This document shows, piece after piece, positions 17,247 through 26,792 of a DNA stretch of 41,928 nucleotides; the first letter of the stretch is position 1, and each line of letters starts with the position of its first letter. A program made the position numbers and the translations under genes. The notes beneath the pieces are model-generated. The model did no database searches and was not told the origin of the DNA. It worked only from the letters and a program-made list of their open reading frames with translations. Source of the DNA: Candidatus Nosocomiicoccus stercorigallinarum (GTDB taxonomy: Bacteria; Bacillota; Bacilli; Staphylococcales; Salinicoccaceae). The stretch is taken from contig DWXM01000069.1 of assembly GCA_019119225.1 (NCBI GenBank), forward strand, positions 1 through 41,928, in the 5' to 3' direction.

Positions 17247-17255
17247 GAGGCAACA

Positions 17256-18215
17256 ATGAGTGTTATATTTTTAATCATTTCATTTATATTATCAGCACTA
17301 CTAATGAAAATGATGATTCCGAAATTAAAAGAGTTAAAGTTTGGTCAATCGATTCGACAAGAAGGTCCTGAAAGTCACTTAGCAAAAACAGGAACTCCGA
17401 CGATGGGGGGCATATCGTTTATAGCAGTAACGACAGTCCTATCTTTAATAGCGTTAATATTTGTAGATGATATTTCAAAACTACTGATTTTAATTATCGT
17501 AACGCTCGGGTTTGGACTGATTGGATTTATCGATGACTATATTATCGTAGTAAAAAAAGATAATACAGGACTAACATCAAAGCAAAAAGCACTCGCTCAA
17601 GTTGTTGTTTCTATCATTGTATTTTTTATAATGATGAAGTTCGTACCTTCAATTGAACTCGGTGTTTCAATACCTGGTACAGACTTTACAATTCATCTAG
17701 GGTATTTATTTGTTTTATGGATTGTATTTTGGCTCGTTGGATTTTCTAACGCTGTAAACTTAACGGATGGCTTAGACGGTCTTTCAACAAGTACAACTAT
17801 TGTTGCGAACTTATCATTTTTAATTATTGCGTGGATGTCATCCGAAAATGAAATCGTAATATTTTTAGCGATTTTAATCGGTGCACAACTTGGATTTTTA
17901 ATCTTTAACAAATATCCAGCAAAAGTATTTATGGGCGATACTGGATCACTTGCACTTGGTGGTATTGTTGGTATTGTCTCAATCATGCTAAATAACAGCT
18001 TACTACTCCTATTAATTGGTATAGTATTTGTAGTTGAAACGGCATCAGTGATTATTCAAGTGATTTCATTTAAAACGACAGGTAAGCGTATATTTAAAAT
18101 GACGCCGATTCACCATCACTTTGAATTATCTGGTTGGAATGAGAAAAAGATAGTTGCAGTATTTTCATTAGTCGGTGCGATTGCTGGTGTACTTGGAGTT
18201 TTAATCGGGGGTTAA
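17256..18215 (+). CDS. mraY: Phospho-N-acetylmuramoyl-pentapeptide transferase
   Basis: Polytopic enzyme of 319 residues that transfers phospho-MurNAc-pentapeptide to undecaprenyl phosphate, giving lipid I. About ten helices are seen. Key motifs are GTPTMGGI near residue 47, FIDDYIIV with the Asp pair, NAVNLTDGLDGL in the middle, FMGDTGSLALGG, and the cytoplasmic TPIHHHFELSGW near the C-terminus. AGGAGGC lies 3–9 bases after the pbpA stop. murD follows 3 bases later. Confidence 0.97.
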   Translation: MSVIFLIISFILSALLMKMMIPKLKELKFGQSIRQEGPESHLAKTGTPTMGGISFIAVTTVLSLIALIFVDDISKLLILIIVTLGFGLIGFIDDYIIVVKKDNTGLTSKQKALAQVVVSIIVFFIMMKFVPSIELGVSIPGTDFTIHLGYLFVLWIVFWLVGFSNAVNLTDGLDGLSTSTTIVANLSFLIIAWMSSENEIVIFLAILIGAQLGFLIFNKYPAKVFMGDTGSLALGGIVGIVSIMLNNSLLLLLIGIVFVVETASVIIQVISFKTTGKRIFKMTPIHHHFELSGWNEKKIVAVFSLVGAIAGVLGVLIGG

Positions 18216-18218
18216 ATT

Positions 18219-19550
18219 ATGAAAAATCTAGAGGATTTTAAAGGTAAAAAAGTACTCGTTTTAGGGTATGGTCGTAGTGGCCGAAGCGCGATCGACGCAT
18301 TATTTAAACTCGGTGCGGATATTACACTAACAACAAGTGAAGTACTCGTTGAAGAGAGTGTATTAAATCATTTACGACAATTGGACGTGTACGTCGTAGA
18401 CGGGCATCATCCAGAACACTTACTAAATGACGTAGATTTAATCGTTAAAAATCCAGGAATTCCATATACTATTCCATTTTTAAAAGAAGCAGTAAAACGT
18501 AATATTAAAATTATTACTGAAGTTGAACTTGCATACTTAATTGCAGATAACGATATTATCGGTATTACAGGTACGAATGGTAAAACGACAGTGACTGAAC
18601 TCATTGGTCGACTACTCACTGATGGAAATGAAACACCTGTACTTTGCGGTAACATCGGATACCCCGCGAGCCAAGCTGTCTTAGAGCATAAAGATGATGA
18701 TCTCGTTATGGAATTATCAAGTTTTCAGTTAATGGGAATCGACACATTTAGACCGAATATTGCAGTATTTACGAATATTTACGAAGCACATTTAGACTAT
18801 CATAAAGATTTAGCAGAATATCAGAATGCAAAATTGTCGCTAATGAAAAATATGACAAATGAAGATATCGTCATATTTAACGCGTCTCAAAAAGAATTTT
18901 TAGAAAAACTAGATGTTAAAAGTAAAGTATATTTCTTTAGTATTGAAAAAGATTGCGACGCGACAGTTAAAGACGGGGTTGTTTATCTATTTGATGAACC
19001 GATTATAGACGTTGAAGACATTTTACTTAAAGGGTCACATAACCTTGAAAACATACTCGCGAGTCTGCTCGTTGCTCATTTTAAAGGAATTCCAGCAGAA
19101 CATATGAAGTACGTTTTAAAAACGTTTAAAGGTATCGAACACCGTATGGAGTATGTCGGAGAAAAACTTGGGATGGCGTTTTACAATGACTCAAAAGCAA
19201 CGAATGCACTCGCATCTTCATTTGCGTTAGATAGTTTTAGTCGTCCGACAATTTGGATTGCTGGTGGATTAGATCGTGGCCAAGACTTTAAAGAATTAAT
19301 TCCACATTTAAAACACGTGAAATTTGGCATAGTATTTGGTGAAACGAAAGAAAAATTAAAAGACTTTTTAGAAAAAAATAATATTACAGCGATTGAAACT
19401 GAAAATCCATACACCGCAGTAGATATCGTAAAAACTCACGGTAAAGAAGGAGACAAAGTATTATTCTCACCTGCATGTGCGAGTTGGGATCAGTATCCAG
19501 ACTTTGAAACAAGAGGTGAGCACTTTAAAGCAGCCGTTAAACAATTATAA
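18219..19550 (+). CDS. murD: UDP-N-acetylmuramoylalanine--D-glutamate ligase
   Basis: Cytoplasmic Mur ligase of 443 residues adding D-glutamate to UDP-MurNAc-L-Ala. The N-terminal Rossmann-like domain opens with VLVLGYGRSGRSA. The ATP loop is G118-TNGKTT. The central domain has ELSSFQL and the later FKGIEHRMEYV and NDSKATN, and the C-terminal domain ends with LFSPACASWDQY. All are standard for MurD. The cluster has no murG after it, as in Staphylococcus where murG is elsewhere. Confidence 0.97.
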   Translation: MKNLEDFKGKKVLVLGYGRSGRSAIDALFKLGADITLTTSEVLVEESVLNHLRQLDVYVVDGHHPEHLLNDVDLIVKNPGIPYTIPFLKEAVKRNIKIITEVELAYLIADNDIIGITGTNGKTTVTELIGRLLTDGNETPVLCGNIGYPASQAVLEHKDDDLVMELSSFQLMGIDTFRPNIAVFTNIYEAHLDYHKDLAEYQNAKLSLMKNMTNEDIVIFNASQKEFLEKLDVKSKVYFFSIEKDCDATVKDGVVYLFDEPIIDVEDILLKGSHNLENILASLLVAHFKGIPAEHMKYVLKTFKGIEHRMEYVGEKLGMAFYNDSKATNALASSFALDSFSRPTIWIAGGLDRGQDFKELIPHLKHVKFGIVFGETKEKLKDFLEKNNITAIETENPYTAVDIVKTHGKEGDKVLFSPACASWDQYPDFETRGEHFKAAVKQL

Positions 19551-19569
19551 AAGTTAAGGAGGGGACAAA

Positions 19570-20694
19570 ATGAAAGATGATTTTAATATCGATGAACTAA
19601 AGAAGAAGTTAAAAAAAGATCGGAAAGAATCTCTGACAAAAGAAACAACTAAATCTGAAGAAGAAAAAGTCCCCACTTTAACGACTGAAAAAGAAGTGCT
19701 CGATTTAATTAAAAAAGAATCTAGTGAAAAAAATAATGATAGTTTAGATGAAACTTTAATCGAGAACTATAGAGATGAAGAAAAAGACGCGTTAAATATC
19801 GAATATGACTCTGATGAAGATGAAAATAAAGTAGATGAAAAAGAAAATAAAAATAAGTTTAAAGAAAAGTTAAAATCGATAAAAAAACCAAAAGTTAAAC
19901 TACCAAATATTAATTATTTAAAACTATTTTTAATAATTTTACTTTTAGCAGTCATTTCTGTATTATCGGTCTATTTAATCTCAAGTTGGTCAGCGGTTAA
20001 AGAAATCGAAGTGAACGGTAACGTTAACTTAGAAAAAGAAGAAATACTCGAAAGAAGCGGCATTAAAGAAGGCAACAAAATGTACTTGCTGCAGACGAAT
20101 AAAGCAGAAGAAAACATAAAAGTATTACCAATCGTTGAAAAAATTAATGTCGAAAGAGAGTGGCCGAATAAAGTCGTTATCGATGTCGAAGAGTATGAAA
20201 TCGTTGGGTTTGTTGAAAGTCACCGTAATTACTACCCAGTACTTGAAAACAAACGTGTGTTAAGAGGGTTCCATATGGCACCAGAAAATGCACCGATAAT
20301 ACACTTTTTTGAAGGTAAAGAGTTCGACGGGTTAGTCGATAGTTTAAACGATGTTAATCCTGAGATTTTAAGAACGATTTCTGAAATATATTATCGACCA
20401 CACGATGAGTCATACAAAAGAATTCAGGTACTTATGAATAACGGTCAAGAAATCATCGCAGATTACACAACGTTTGGAAAAAAAATTAACTACTTTGAGG
20501 GCATGAGTAATGCAATTGGAGATAAAAGTGGAGTTATTGACCTAGAAGTAAGTAACGCATTTATACCGTATAGTACTGACGAAGCAAGACGTGTAAAAAG
20601 AGATATGTCTCGAATTCCAAAACATGCGCCTTACTTAGAAGAAATCGATGAAAATCTAGAATCGATTAAAAAAGCATTAGATAATATAGATTAA
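19570..20694 (+). CDS. divIB: Cell division protein DivIB/FtsQ
   Basis: Bitopic divisome protein of 374 residues. A long, highly charged cytoplasmic N-terminus (about 1–115, rich in Lys and Glu) precedes one transmembrane helix (about 118–140). A POTRA domain begins at VKEIEVNGNVNLEKEEILERSGI (about 142–210), followed by the FtsQ beta domain (about 210–345) and an acidic tail. It scaffolds FtsL and DivIC. The strong AAGGAGGGG site supports the ATG. The charged tail is longer than in Bacillus DivIB, as in Staphylococcus. Roughly 110 bases separate it from ftsA. Confidence 0.92.
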   Translation: MKDDFNIDELKKKLKKDRKESLTKETTKSEEEKVPTLTTEKEVLDLIKKESSEKNNDSLDETLIENYRDEEKDALNIEYDSDEDENKVDEKENKNKFKEKLKSIKKPKVKLPNINYLKLFLIILLLAVISVLSVYLISSWSAVKEIEVNGNVNLEKEEILERSGIKEGNKMYLLQTNKAEENIKVLPIVEKINVEREWPNKVVIDVEEYEIVGFVESHRNYYPVLENKRVLRGFHMAPENAPIIHFFEGKEFDGLVDSLNDVNPEILRTISEIYYRPHDESYKRIQVLMNNGQEIIADYTTFGKKINYFEGMSNAIGDKSGVIDLEVSNAFIPYSTDEARRVKRDMSRIPKHAPYLEEIDENLESIKKALDNID

Positions 20695-20725
20695 TATTAA
20701 AATCGTGAATAGTTTCATTTATTTA

Positions 20726-20755
20726 TTGGAATTAGTTCACAATTCATTCTATATA
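20726..20755 (+). promoter_or_regulatory. Possible promoter in front of ftsA
   Basis: TTGGAA (20726–20731), an 18-base spacer and TATATA (20750–20755) in the 109-base gap between divIB and ftsA. A weak but reasonable sigma-A-like pair; the gap suggests ftsAZ have their own transcription start. Confidence 0.4.
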
Positions 20756-20803
20756 CGGTAAACTATAGATTAGATTATTCTGAAAAGATTGGGAGGCATT
20801 CAG

Positions 20804-22240
20804 GTGAAGGAACAATATTATGTTGCCCTAGATATAGGGTCATCAAGTGTTAAAATCGTGGTTGGAGAGAAATTTCACGATGGTGTAAATATTATTGGTA
20901 CAGGCCAAACCTTCACTGACGGTGTATCAAAGGGTATGATTCGAGACTTTGATCTCGCTAAAAGTGGAATTATTGATACGGTAAAAAAAGCAGAGCTTAT
21001 TGCAAATATAGATATCGATGAAGTCTTTTTAAAAGTTCCAATAACGAATTCAAATATTATTTTTGAGACTGAAACGTTAAGATTCTCAGGTAGAGACACT
21101 GAAATCGACGGAGAGTTAATTGAAGAACTACTCGAAAACATTCGTTTTAAAGAGATTTCAGAAGATCAAGAAATTGTAACAGTATTTCCAGTTTCATTCA
21201 TAGTCGATGATTTACACGAAGTGGAAGATCCAAAAGGTATTATCGCAAGAGAAAGTTTAACAGTGAACGCTGGAATTATCGCAGTCGACCGTACATTATT
21301 CCTAAACATGGGGAACTGTGCAGCAGAAGCTGGTTTAAATATTATTGACGTTACATCAGATGCATATAACTATACGCATATATTAACTGAATCAGAAATC
21401 GAACTCGGTTCAGTCGTTATGGATATCGGTGCAGATTTAACTCAGTACGCTTACTATAAAGACGGCGCATTACGATATGCTGGTGTCATACCAGCAGGAG
21501 GTAATACGATTACACAAGTAATCGCAAACGAGTTTAATACTGATTTTCATTACGCAAATCGTGCAAAAGAACAATATGGTCACGCATTTTACGACAGAGC
21601 ACCTGAAGGTGAAAGAGTTGTCTTCCCACAAAATAGTAAAGATGAAGATCTTGAAATAAGCGCTAAAGACTTATCTGACGTTATCGAAGTGACTCTTGAA
21701 GATATGTTCATGGAAATCTTTGAAGATTTAGCACGCGCAGGTATCAATGATATTAGTGGTGGATTTGTTGTAACAGGTGGTACTGCGAATATGCGCGGGG
21801 TTAGAGATTTACTACTCGATATCGTATCAGAAAAAGTGCGCATTCATATTCCGACTCAAATGGGCGCAAGAAAACCTGAATTTTCAAGTGCAATTGCGAC
21901 AATTGAGAGCGGTATTCGTTTTGATGAACTCCTCGATTATGTTACAATTGATAATCATGAAAGTGATTATGACGAAGCTGAAGAGACTGTCGAGGAAGAG
22001 AAACAATCGATTTTCCCTTCTCTATTTAAAGAGCGCAAAGAGCAAAATCAAAATAGAGATGTAGCGGAAGTTGAAGAGTACTTTATTGAACCATCTGATG
22101 AAACTAACGAAGATGATTCATATATTGAGTCTGAAGAGATTATTGAAACGTCACATGAAAAAGACGAACCACCAAAAGAAAAAGAGAAATCTGATTTTGG
22201 TGGATTTATGAAAAAAGTATTTAAGAACTTATTTGAGTAA
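20804..22240 (+). CDS. ftsA: Cell division protein FtsA
   Basis: Actin-fold ATPase of 478 residues that tethers FtsZ to the membrane. Phosphate-loop motif [14 protein letters not shown] lies near residues 8–21, with the second ATP-site segment [13 protein letters not shown] and [15 protein letters not shown] further on. A long acidic linker of about 90 residues leads to the C-terminal amphipathic helix [14 protein letters not shown], the membrane-targeting sequence. GTG 20804 is 7 bases after GGGAGG, so the upstream in-frame TTG (20789) is rejected. FtsZ follows after 26 bases. Confidence 0.96.
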   Translation: MKEQYYVALDIGSSSVKIVVGEKFHDGVNIIGTGQTFTDGVSKGMIRDFDLAKSGIIDTVKKAELIANIDIDEVFLKVPITNSNIIFETETLRFSGRDTEIDGELIEELLENIRFKEISEDQEIVTVFPVSFIVDDLHEVEDPKGIIARESLTVNAGIIAVDRTLFLNMGNCAAEAGLNIIDVTSDAYNYTHILTESEIELGSVVMDIGADLTQYAYYKDGALRYAGVIPAGGNTITQVIANEFNTDFHYANRAKEQYGHAFYDRAPEGERVVFPQNSKDEDLEISAKDLSDVIEVTLEDMFMEIFEDLARAGINDISGGFVVTGGTANMRGVRDLLLDIVSEKVRIHIPTQMGARKPEFSSAIATIESGIRFDELLDYVTIDNHESDYDEAEETVEEEKQSIFPSLFKERKEQNQNRDVAEVEEYFIEPSDETNEDDSYIESEEIIETSHEKDEPPKEKEKSDFGGFMKKVFKNLFE

Positions 22241-22266
22241 TTAATGACTTGGGAGGATATGGTGAG

Positions 22267-23430
22267 ATGTTGGAATTTGAAACAGGTTTTAATCATCAAG
22301 CAGCGATAAAAGTTATTGGTGTTGGTGGCGGAGGAAACAACGCTGTTAACCGAATGATCGACGAAGGTATGCAAAATGTTGAATTTATTGCAGTAAATAC
22401 AGACGGACAAGCTTTAAACTTATCTAAAGCTGAGTCTAAAATTCAAATTGGTGAAAAATTAACACGTGGACTTGGAGCGGGTGCTAATCCTGAAATTGGT
22501 AAAAAAGCATCTGAAGAATCACGTGAGCAAATCGAAGACGCAATTCAAGGTGCGGACATGGTATTCGTTACTGCTGGTATGGGTGGCGGTACTGGTACAG
22601 GTGCAGCACCAGTCGTTGCGAAAATCGCTAAAGAGATGGGTGCTTTAACAGTTGGTGTTGTTACACGTCCATTCTCTTTTGAAGGTAGAAAACGTCAAAC
22701 ACAAGCAGCAGCTGGTGTTGAACAAATGAAAGCAGCTGTAGATACGCTAATCGTTATTCCTAACGACCGTTTACTTGATATCGTAGACAAATCTACACCG
22801 ATGATGGAAGCATTCAAGGAAGCAGACAACGTTCTACGTCAAGGGGTACAAGGTATTTCAGATCTTATTAGTGTTAGTGGTGAAGTAAACCTAGACTTCG
22901 CTGACGTTAAAACAATTATGACAGACAAAGGTTCTGCATTAATGGGTATCGGAGTATCTAGTGGTGAAAACCGTGCAGTTGAAGCAGCTAAAAAAGCAAT
23001 CTCAAGTCCATTACTTGAAACTTCAATTGTAGGTGCACAAGGTGTGTTAATGAACATCACTGGTGGCGAAAACTTATCATTATTCGAAGCACAAGAAGCT
23101 GCAGATATCGTTCAAGACGCTGCAGATGAAGATGTAAATATGATCTTTGGTACAGTCATTAACCCTGAACTTGAAGATGAGTTAGTGATTACTGTTATTG
23201 CGACAGGATTTAATGAAAAGTCAGTATCAAGAAGCCCTGAACGACCGGTTCAACAAGAGCGTAGACAAACACAATCGTTTGAAGAAAAAGAAAGAGAAGA
23301 TTCATTTATCGATTTAGATGATCGTTCACGTTCTGAACAATCATTCGATGCATCAGATAGAAAATCTTCTTTAGATAACGAACCAGATGTACCATCATTC
23401 ATTAGAGGTCGTCGTAGTCGTAGAAGATAA
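22267..23430 (+). CDS. ftsZ: Cell division GTPase FtsZ
   Basis: Tubulin-like GTPase of 387 residues that forms the division ring. The start [20 protein letters not shown] and the body are almost identical in pattern to S. aureus FtsZ. Tubulin signature GGGTGTG is at residues 106–112. After a variable, charged linker the C-terminal peptide [14 protein letters not shown] binds FtsA and SepF. ATG 22267 is 10 bases from GGGAGG; an in-frame TTG at 22249 lies upstream of it and would add six odd residues. A strong terminator follows. Confidence 0.98.
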   Translation: MLEFETGFNHQAAIKVIGVGGGGNNAVNRMIDEGMQNVEFIAVNTDGQALNLSKAESKIQIGEKLTRGLGAGANPEIGKKASEESREQIEDAIQGADMVFVTAGMGGGTGTGAAPVVAKIAKEMGALTVGVVTRPFSFEGRKRQTQAAAGVEQMKAAVDTLIVIPNDRLLDIVDKSTPMMEAFKEADNVLRQGVQGISDLISVSGEVNLDFADVKTIMTDKGSALMGIGVSSGENRAVEAAKKAISSPLLETSIVGAQGVLMNITGGENLSLFEAQEAADIVQDAADEDVNMIFGTVINPELEDELVITVIATGFNEKSVSRSPERPVQQERRQTQSFEEKEREDSFIDLDDRSRSEQSFDASDRKSSLDNEPDVPSFIRGRRSRRR

Positions 23431-23441
23431 GACAATTATTT

Positions 23442-23474
23442 ACGGAGATATTGACTTCAATATCTCCGTTTTTG
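23442..23474 (+). terminator. Terminator after ftsZ
   Basis: Long stem ACGGAGATATTGA (23442–23454) with TCAATATCTCCGT (23457–23469), then a T run. The ylmD ribosome site follows at once, so ylmD-H depend on readthrough or an unseen promoter. Confidence 0.9.
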
Positions 23475-23493
23475 TCTATTAGGAGATGGTTTA

Positions 23494-24264
23494 ATGTTTA
23501 ACAATCATAAATATTATGTCGGGTATAATTCAGATGATTTAGTTTTTGGTTATACAAAACGTACAAACGGAATTAGTAACTATCCGAGAGATTCGTTTAA
23601 TATGGCGTTATATATTGGGGATGCCCCGGCAAATGTTCATCACCATCAGTCGCTTTTAAGTGAAGAAATTGGTTTTGATAGAGAAAGCTTTGTAATGCCT
23701 GTGCAAGGTCACGATAATCATGTTTATGAAGTGACTAGAAACGACCGTGGGACAAATATTAATGAACTCACTGATAATATTCATAATATCGATGCATTAT
23801 ATACATATGACAGAGATGTCTTACTCGCTATGAATTACGCAGATTGTACACCAATTTATATTTATAGCGTAGAAAATTCGTTTATCGGACTAGTTCATGC
23901 TGGTTGGAAAGGTACAAAAAAAGAAGTACTAAAAAAACTATTAGATCATTACGACGGTGATTTAGATGACTTAAGAGTTGTCATTGGAGTGACGATTAAC
24001 GGTGACTATTATGAAGTTGATGACAATGTTATTAACGAAACGTTTAAAGTACCAGATTATGCAGTTAAAAGAGTAAGTGACGGAAAGTATTTACTAGACT
24101 TAAAAGCGGTGAATAAAAGAGAAGCGTTAGAGTACGGTGTTAAAGAAGAAAATATTCACGTCACACCGCTCGGAACTGAAAGTGATGATTTCTTTTCATT
24201 TAGATTAGAAAAAGGTAACACTGGACGTGCATTAGGATTTATTGGGAGGAAAAGCATTGATTAA
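23494..24264 (+). CDS. ylmD: YlmD/YfiH-family protein (laccase-domain, purine nucleoside phosphorylase type)
   Basis: Protein of 256 residues in the YfiH/DUF152 family. Metal-site residues are visible: His in GHDNHVYEV (about 70–76), Cys118 in NYADCTPI and His135 in VHAGWKGT. Family members were first called polyphenol oxidases and were later shown to act on purine nucleosides; a cell-wall editing role has also been proposed, so the function here is open. AGGAG precedes the ATG. It overlaps ylmE by 8 bases, the usual ylmD–ylmE coupling after ftsZ. Confidence 0.88.
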   Translation: MFNNHKYYVGYNSDDLVFGYTKRTNGISNYPRDSFNMALYIGDAPANVHHHQSLLSEEIGFDRESFVMPVQGHDNHVYEVTRNDRGTNINELTDNIHNIDALYTYDRDVLLAMNYADCTPIYIYSVENSFIGLVHAGWKGTKKEVLKKLLDHYDGDLDDLRVVIGVTINGDYYEVDDNVINETFKVPDYAVKRVSDGKYLLDLKAVNKREALEYGVKEENIHVTPLGTESDDFFSFRLEKGNTGRALGFIGRKSID

Positions 24265-24886
24265 AGATAACTTTTTGAAGATTAAAGAAGAAGTCAACGA
24301 TCAAGCGACAATTATCGCTGTAACGAAATATCATAGCAATGAAGCAGCACAAGAAGCTTACGACGCTGGTGTTAGAAACTTCGGTGAAAATAGAATTGAA
24401 GGATTTAACGAAAAGTTAAACGCATTACCTGACGATAAAAACATGCACTTCATCGGTACGTTACAATCAAGAAAAGTAAAAGATATTATTGATAACTTAT
24501 ACTATTTACACTCTTTAGAAAGAGAATCTATCGCTAAACGTATTGAACAACATGCGAATCATGATGTAAAATGTTTTATACAGGTAAACGTTTCCGGAGA
24601 GGAAAGTAAACATGGTTTAAAACCTGAAGATGTGAGAAAATTTGTTCAAACTGTCTCACAATATAAGCATGTGAAAGTCATTGGTCTAATGACTATGGCA
24701 CCTGAAACTGACGATGAAGAAGAAATTCGTAACGTATTTAAATCGTTAAGAATACTTAGAGATGAGTTAAACAAAGAATTTGAAGATATTACAGAACTTA
24801 GTATGGGTATGAGTAATGACTATAAAATAGCACTTGAAGAAGGTGCAACATACATTCGTCTAGGAAGTATATTAATGGAAGGTTAG
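24257..24886 (+). CDS. ylmE: YggS-family pyridoxal phosphate homeostasis protein
   Basis: PLP-binding protein of 209 residues (YlmE/YggS/PLPBP), a single-domain TIM barrel that buffers pyridoxal phosphate and has no proven catalytic reaction. Lys24 in AVTKYHSN is the PLP lysine; NFGENRIEGF, HFIGTLQSRKVK, IQVNVSGEESKHG, GLMTMAP and LSMGMSNDYKIALEEGAT follow in family order. TTG 24257 is 6 bases after GGGAGGA; the in-frame TTG at 24242 overlaps that site. sepF follows 9 bases later. Confidence 0.94.
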   Translation: MIKDNFLKIKEEVNDQATIIAVTKYHSNEAAQEAYDAGVRNFGENRIEGFNEKLNALPDDKNMHFIGTLQSRKVKDIIDNLYYLHSLERESIAKRIEQHANHDVKCFIQVNVSGEESKHGLKPEDVRKFVQTVSQYKHVKVIGLMTMAPETDDEEEIRNVFKSLRILRDELNKEFEDITELSMGMSNDYKIALEEGATYIRLGSILMEG

Positions 24887-24895
24887 GTGGTTAAA

Positions 24896-25405
24896 ATGGC
24901 TTTAAAATTTATCAAAGACTTATTTGTAATCGAGCCTGAAGAAATGGACGAAATAGAAAACGACCCTGTCGTTTATGAAACAAAGGAAAAATCGACGAGT
25001 AAACCAAACAAGGTGACTGCTGTAAACTTTACGGAAACGACGAGAAACCGCAAACCAAAAATCGAAAAGACACAGCCTCGTGAAAACACTCATTCACAAC
25101 AAAAGAAACAAAAAGGAGCGGTTGACATGAGTAAAATTGATACGAAAGTATGCTTGTTTGAACCGTATGTATTTGGAGAAACTCAAGATATTGCGGATCA
25201 ACTTAAAAATAACCGAACAGCACTCGTTAACTTAACAAAACTCGATAAAGTATCAAAAAAGAGAATTATCGACTTTTTAAGCGGGACAGTGTATGCTTTA
25301 GAAGGAGATATTCAAAAAGTTGGAGCGGACATTTTCTTATGTACACCGAACTCTGTAGGCGTAGAAGGTGTGATTTCTGAAAAAAGTGACTCTGACTCAA
25401 TGTAA
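24896..25405 (+). CDS. sepF: Cell division protein SepF
   Basis: Membrane-binding FtsZ partner of 169 residues. The N-terminal amphipathic helix [16 protein letters not shown] contacts the membrane, followed by a disordered, Lys/Thr/Gln-rich linker (about 20–75). The conserved SepF core is about residues 80–160: [41 protein letters not shown] and [15 protein letters not shown] 24896 is preceded by AGGTGG, which overlaps the ylmE stop. An in-frame GTG at 24887 is rejected. Confidence 0.94.
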   Translation: MALKFIKDLFVIEPEEMDEIENDPVVYETKEKSTSKPNKVTAVNFTETTRNRKPKIEKTQPRENTHSQQKKQKGAVDMSKIDTKVCLFEPYVFGETQDIADQLKNNRTALVNLTKLDKVSKKRIIDFLSGTVYALEGDIQKVGADIFLCTPNSVGVEGVISEKSDSDSM

Positions 25406-25417
25406 GGAGTTTTAATT

Positions 25418-25723
25418 GTGGATCATTCTACAGGCGTTAATATCGTTTTAACTATTTATAAATTTTATACAATTATTTGGCCAATCTTTACTTGGGGGTT
25501 CATTATTTACATACTGTCAAGTTGGATTCCAGGCTTAAGAGAATCATCATTTGGTGAGATGCTTGGTAAAGTTTACGAGCCCTTAATGGAGCCATTACGA
25601 AAAATCATCCCACCAATCGGTGGTATGATTGATATTTCACCGATCTTTTTAATTATTATATTCCAATTATTTAATTATGGAATGCACCATGTATTTAATG
25701 CATTATTAAATGTTGTATCGTAA
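25418..25723 (+). CDS. ylmG: YggT-family membrane protein YlmG
   Basis: Integral membrane protein of 101 residues with two hydrophobic segments (about 12–33 and 66–98) separated by the conserved loop SSWIPGLRESSFGEMLGKVYEPLMEPLRKIIPPIGG. That loop with PxxR is the YggT/YlmG hallmark. The family is linked to division-cluster function without a defined activity. GTG 25418 is 8 bases after AAGGAG. Confidence 0.9.
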   Translation: MDHSTGVNIVLTIYKFYTIIWPIFTWGFIIYILSSWIPGLRESSFGEMLGKVYEPLMEPLRKIIPPIGGMIDISPIFLIIIFQLFNYGMHHVFNALLNVVS

Positions 25724-25750
25724 GAGATATTATTATAATATCTCTTTTTT
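25723..25750 (+). terminator. AT-rich hairpin with T run between ylmG and ylmH
   Basis: Perfect inverted repeat AGAGATATTA (25723–25732) with TAATATCTCT (25736–25745), followed by TTTTT. Low GC makes it a weak terminator, possibly an attenuator before ylmH. Confidence 0.6.
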
Positions 25751-25774
25751 ATTTTAATTTTAGGAGATATTTTA

Positions 25775-26557
25775 ATGGAATCTTTATTTCAACATTTTAG
25801 AAAAGAAGAAAAAGAAAAGATTATTTTTTACTACAGTAAATTTGAAATTGCTTCTAGAGATTATTATCCAGTACTTCTTGATTTTACGGATCCTAGAGAA
25901 CGTAAAATTATAGAAAGTATTAGTGGACGTTTTTCAGATATTAAAGTCGAGTATTACGGAGGTGGGAATGAAGATAATCACGAAAGAAAACGCGTATTAC
26001 TCGTTCCTGAAATGCTAGAAGTGTCTAGAGAAGACTTTGAAATTGAAACAGTAGAGTTAAATTATCCTGAAAAATTCGTTTCGTTATCCCATAGAAATAT
26101 ACTCGGTGCGATGATGAGTATTGGTGTGGATAGAAGTAAACTTGGGGACATTATTATTTCAGATAAAATAGAGTTCGCTGTTGATAAAAACTTTTTTGAA
26201 CTATTTAAAAGAGAATTAACAACGATAAAAAATGCGCCAATAGAACTGAATAAAATTCCAAACGTTGAATTTTTAGAACCTATCGAGGAAACGACGAAAC
26301 ATACAATTATCGTATCGTCATTTCGCCTAGATGTGATTTTATCAGAAGTAATTAAAGAAGGACGTGCGAAAAGTAAAAATAGAGTGACGAGAGAAAAGGT
26401 AAAAGTAAATCACGCTGTCGTTACAGATCCGAGTTTTGTTGTAGAACTTCAAGATATTATTAGCGTGAGAAGATTTGGTCGTTTTATCGTTAGTGAGTTT
26501 ATACATGAAACAAGAAAAGGAAAATCTAGAATCGAAGTATTAGTCTATGAAGACTAG
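25775..26557 (+). CDS. ylmH: YlmH, S4-domain RNA-binding protein
   Basis: Protein of 260 residues with a two-part N-terminal region and a C-terminal S4 RNA-binding domain (about residues 180–235: FRLDVILSEVIKEGRAKSKN, KVNHAVV, LQDIISVRRFGRF). YlmH binds the ribosome and has been shown in Bacillus to take part in rescue of stalled 50S subunits with peptidyl-tRNA, alongside RqcH, whose gene also lies in this window. AGGAG precedes the ATG. In Staphylococcus and Bacillus the next gene is divIVA; here ileS comes next. Confidence 0.92.
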   Translation: MESLFQHFRKEEKEKIIFYYSKFEIASRDYYPVLLDFTDPRERKIIESISGRFSDIKVEYYGGGNEDNHERKRVLLVPEMLEVSREDFEIETVELNYPEKFVSLSHRNILGAMMSIGVDRSKLGDIIISDKIEFAVDKNFFELFKRELTTIKNAPIELNKIPNVEFLEPIEETTKHTIIVSSFRLDVILSEVIKEGRAKSKNRVTREKVKVNHAVVTDPSFVVELQDIISVRRFGRFIVSEFIHETRKGKSRIEVLVYED

Positions 26558-26569
26558 TAGTAAAACTGT

Positions 26570-26598
26570 TTGACAATAATCTGAAATTTTTGCATAAT
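26570..26598 (+). promoter_or_regulatory. Sigma-A promoter of ileS
   Basis: TTGACA (26570–26575), a 17-base spacer and CATAAT (26593–26598) preceded by TG, which makes an extended −10. It sits just 12 bases after the ylmH stop and drives the T-box leader. Confidence 0.88.
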
Positions 26599-26604
26599 GT
26601 TATT

Positions 26605-26792
26605 AATGTATTAGACACGCAATATATTGACTTTTTTAAAGCGACTAGAGGATGGTGAAAGCTCTAGAAAATAAATATATTGATATCACTAATATTTAAT
26701 TATTATGAATATATAAACGAGTGGACTCTTCATGAGTCAATTAGGGTGGTAACACGGTATAATCGTCCCTTTTTGACTATGAAGAGTTTTTT
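26605..26792 (+). promoter_or_regulatory. T-box leader (isoleucine tRNA-sensing) of ileS
   Basis: Between the promoter and ileS lies a structured leader. A stem I-like region includes CTAGAG paired with CTCTAG (26644–26667). An ATC isoleucine codon at 26685–26687, followed by A, is a good specifier. The T-box sequence AGGGTGGTAACACGG is at 26743–26757 and its partner CGTCCCT at 26764–26770. A terminator helix can form from ACTCTTCAT (26725–26733) plus AGTCAA with TTGACT plus ATGAAGAGT (26779–26787), then T6. Uncharged tRNA-Ile should allow readthrough. The specifier choice is inference from position. Confidence 0.92.

Noticed and set aside
20695-20803. Riboswitch or small RNA in the divIB–ftsA gap
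   Set aside because: No stable stem or known conserved element is visible; a simple promoter explains the gap.
22048-22410. Minus-strand open frame of 120 codons across the ftsA–ftsZ junction
   Set aside because: Opposite strand of well-conserved ftsA and ftsZ with no ribosome site; a shadow of acidic-codon-rich coding sequence.
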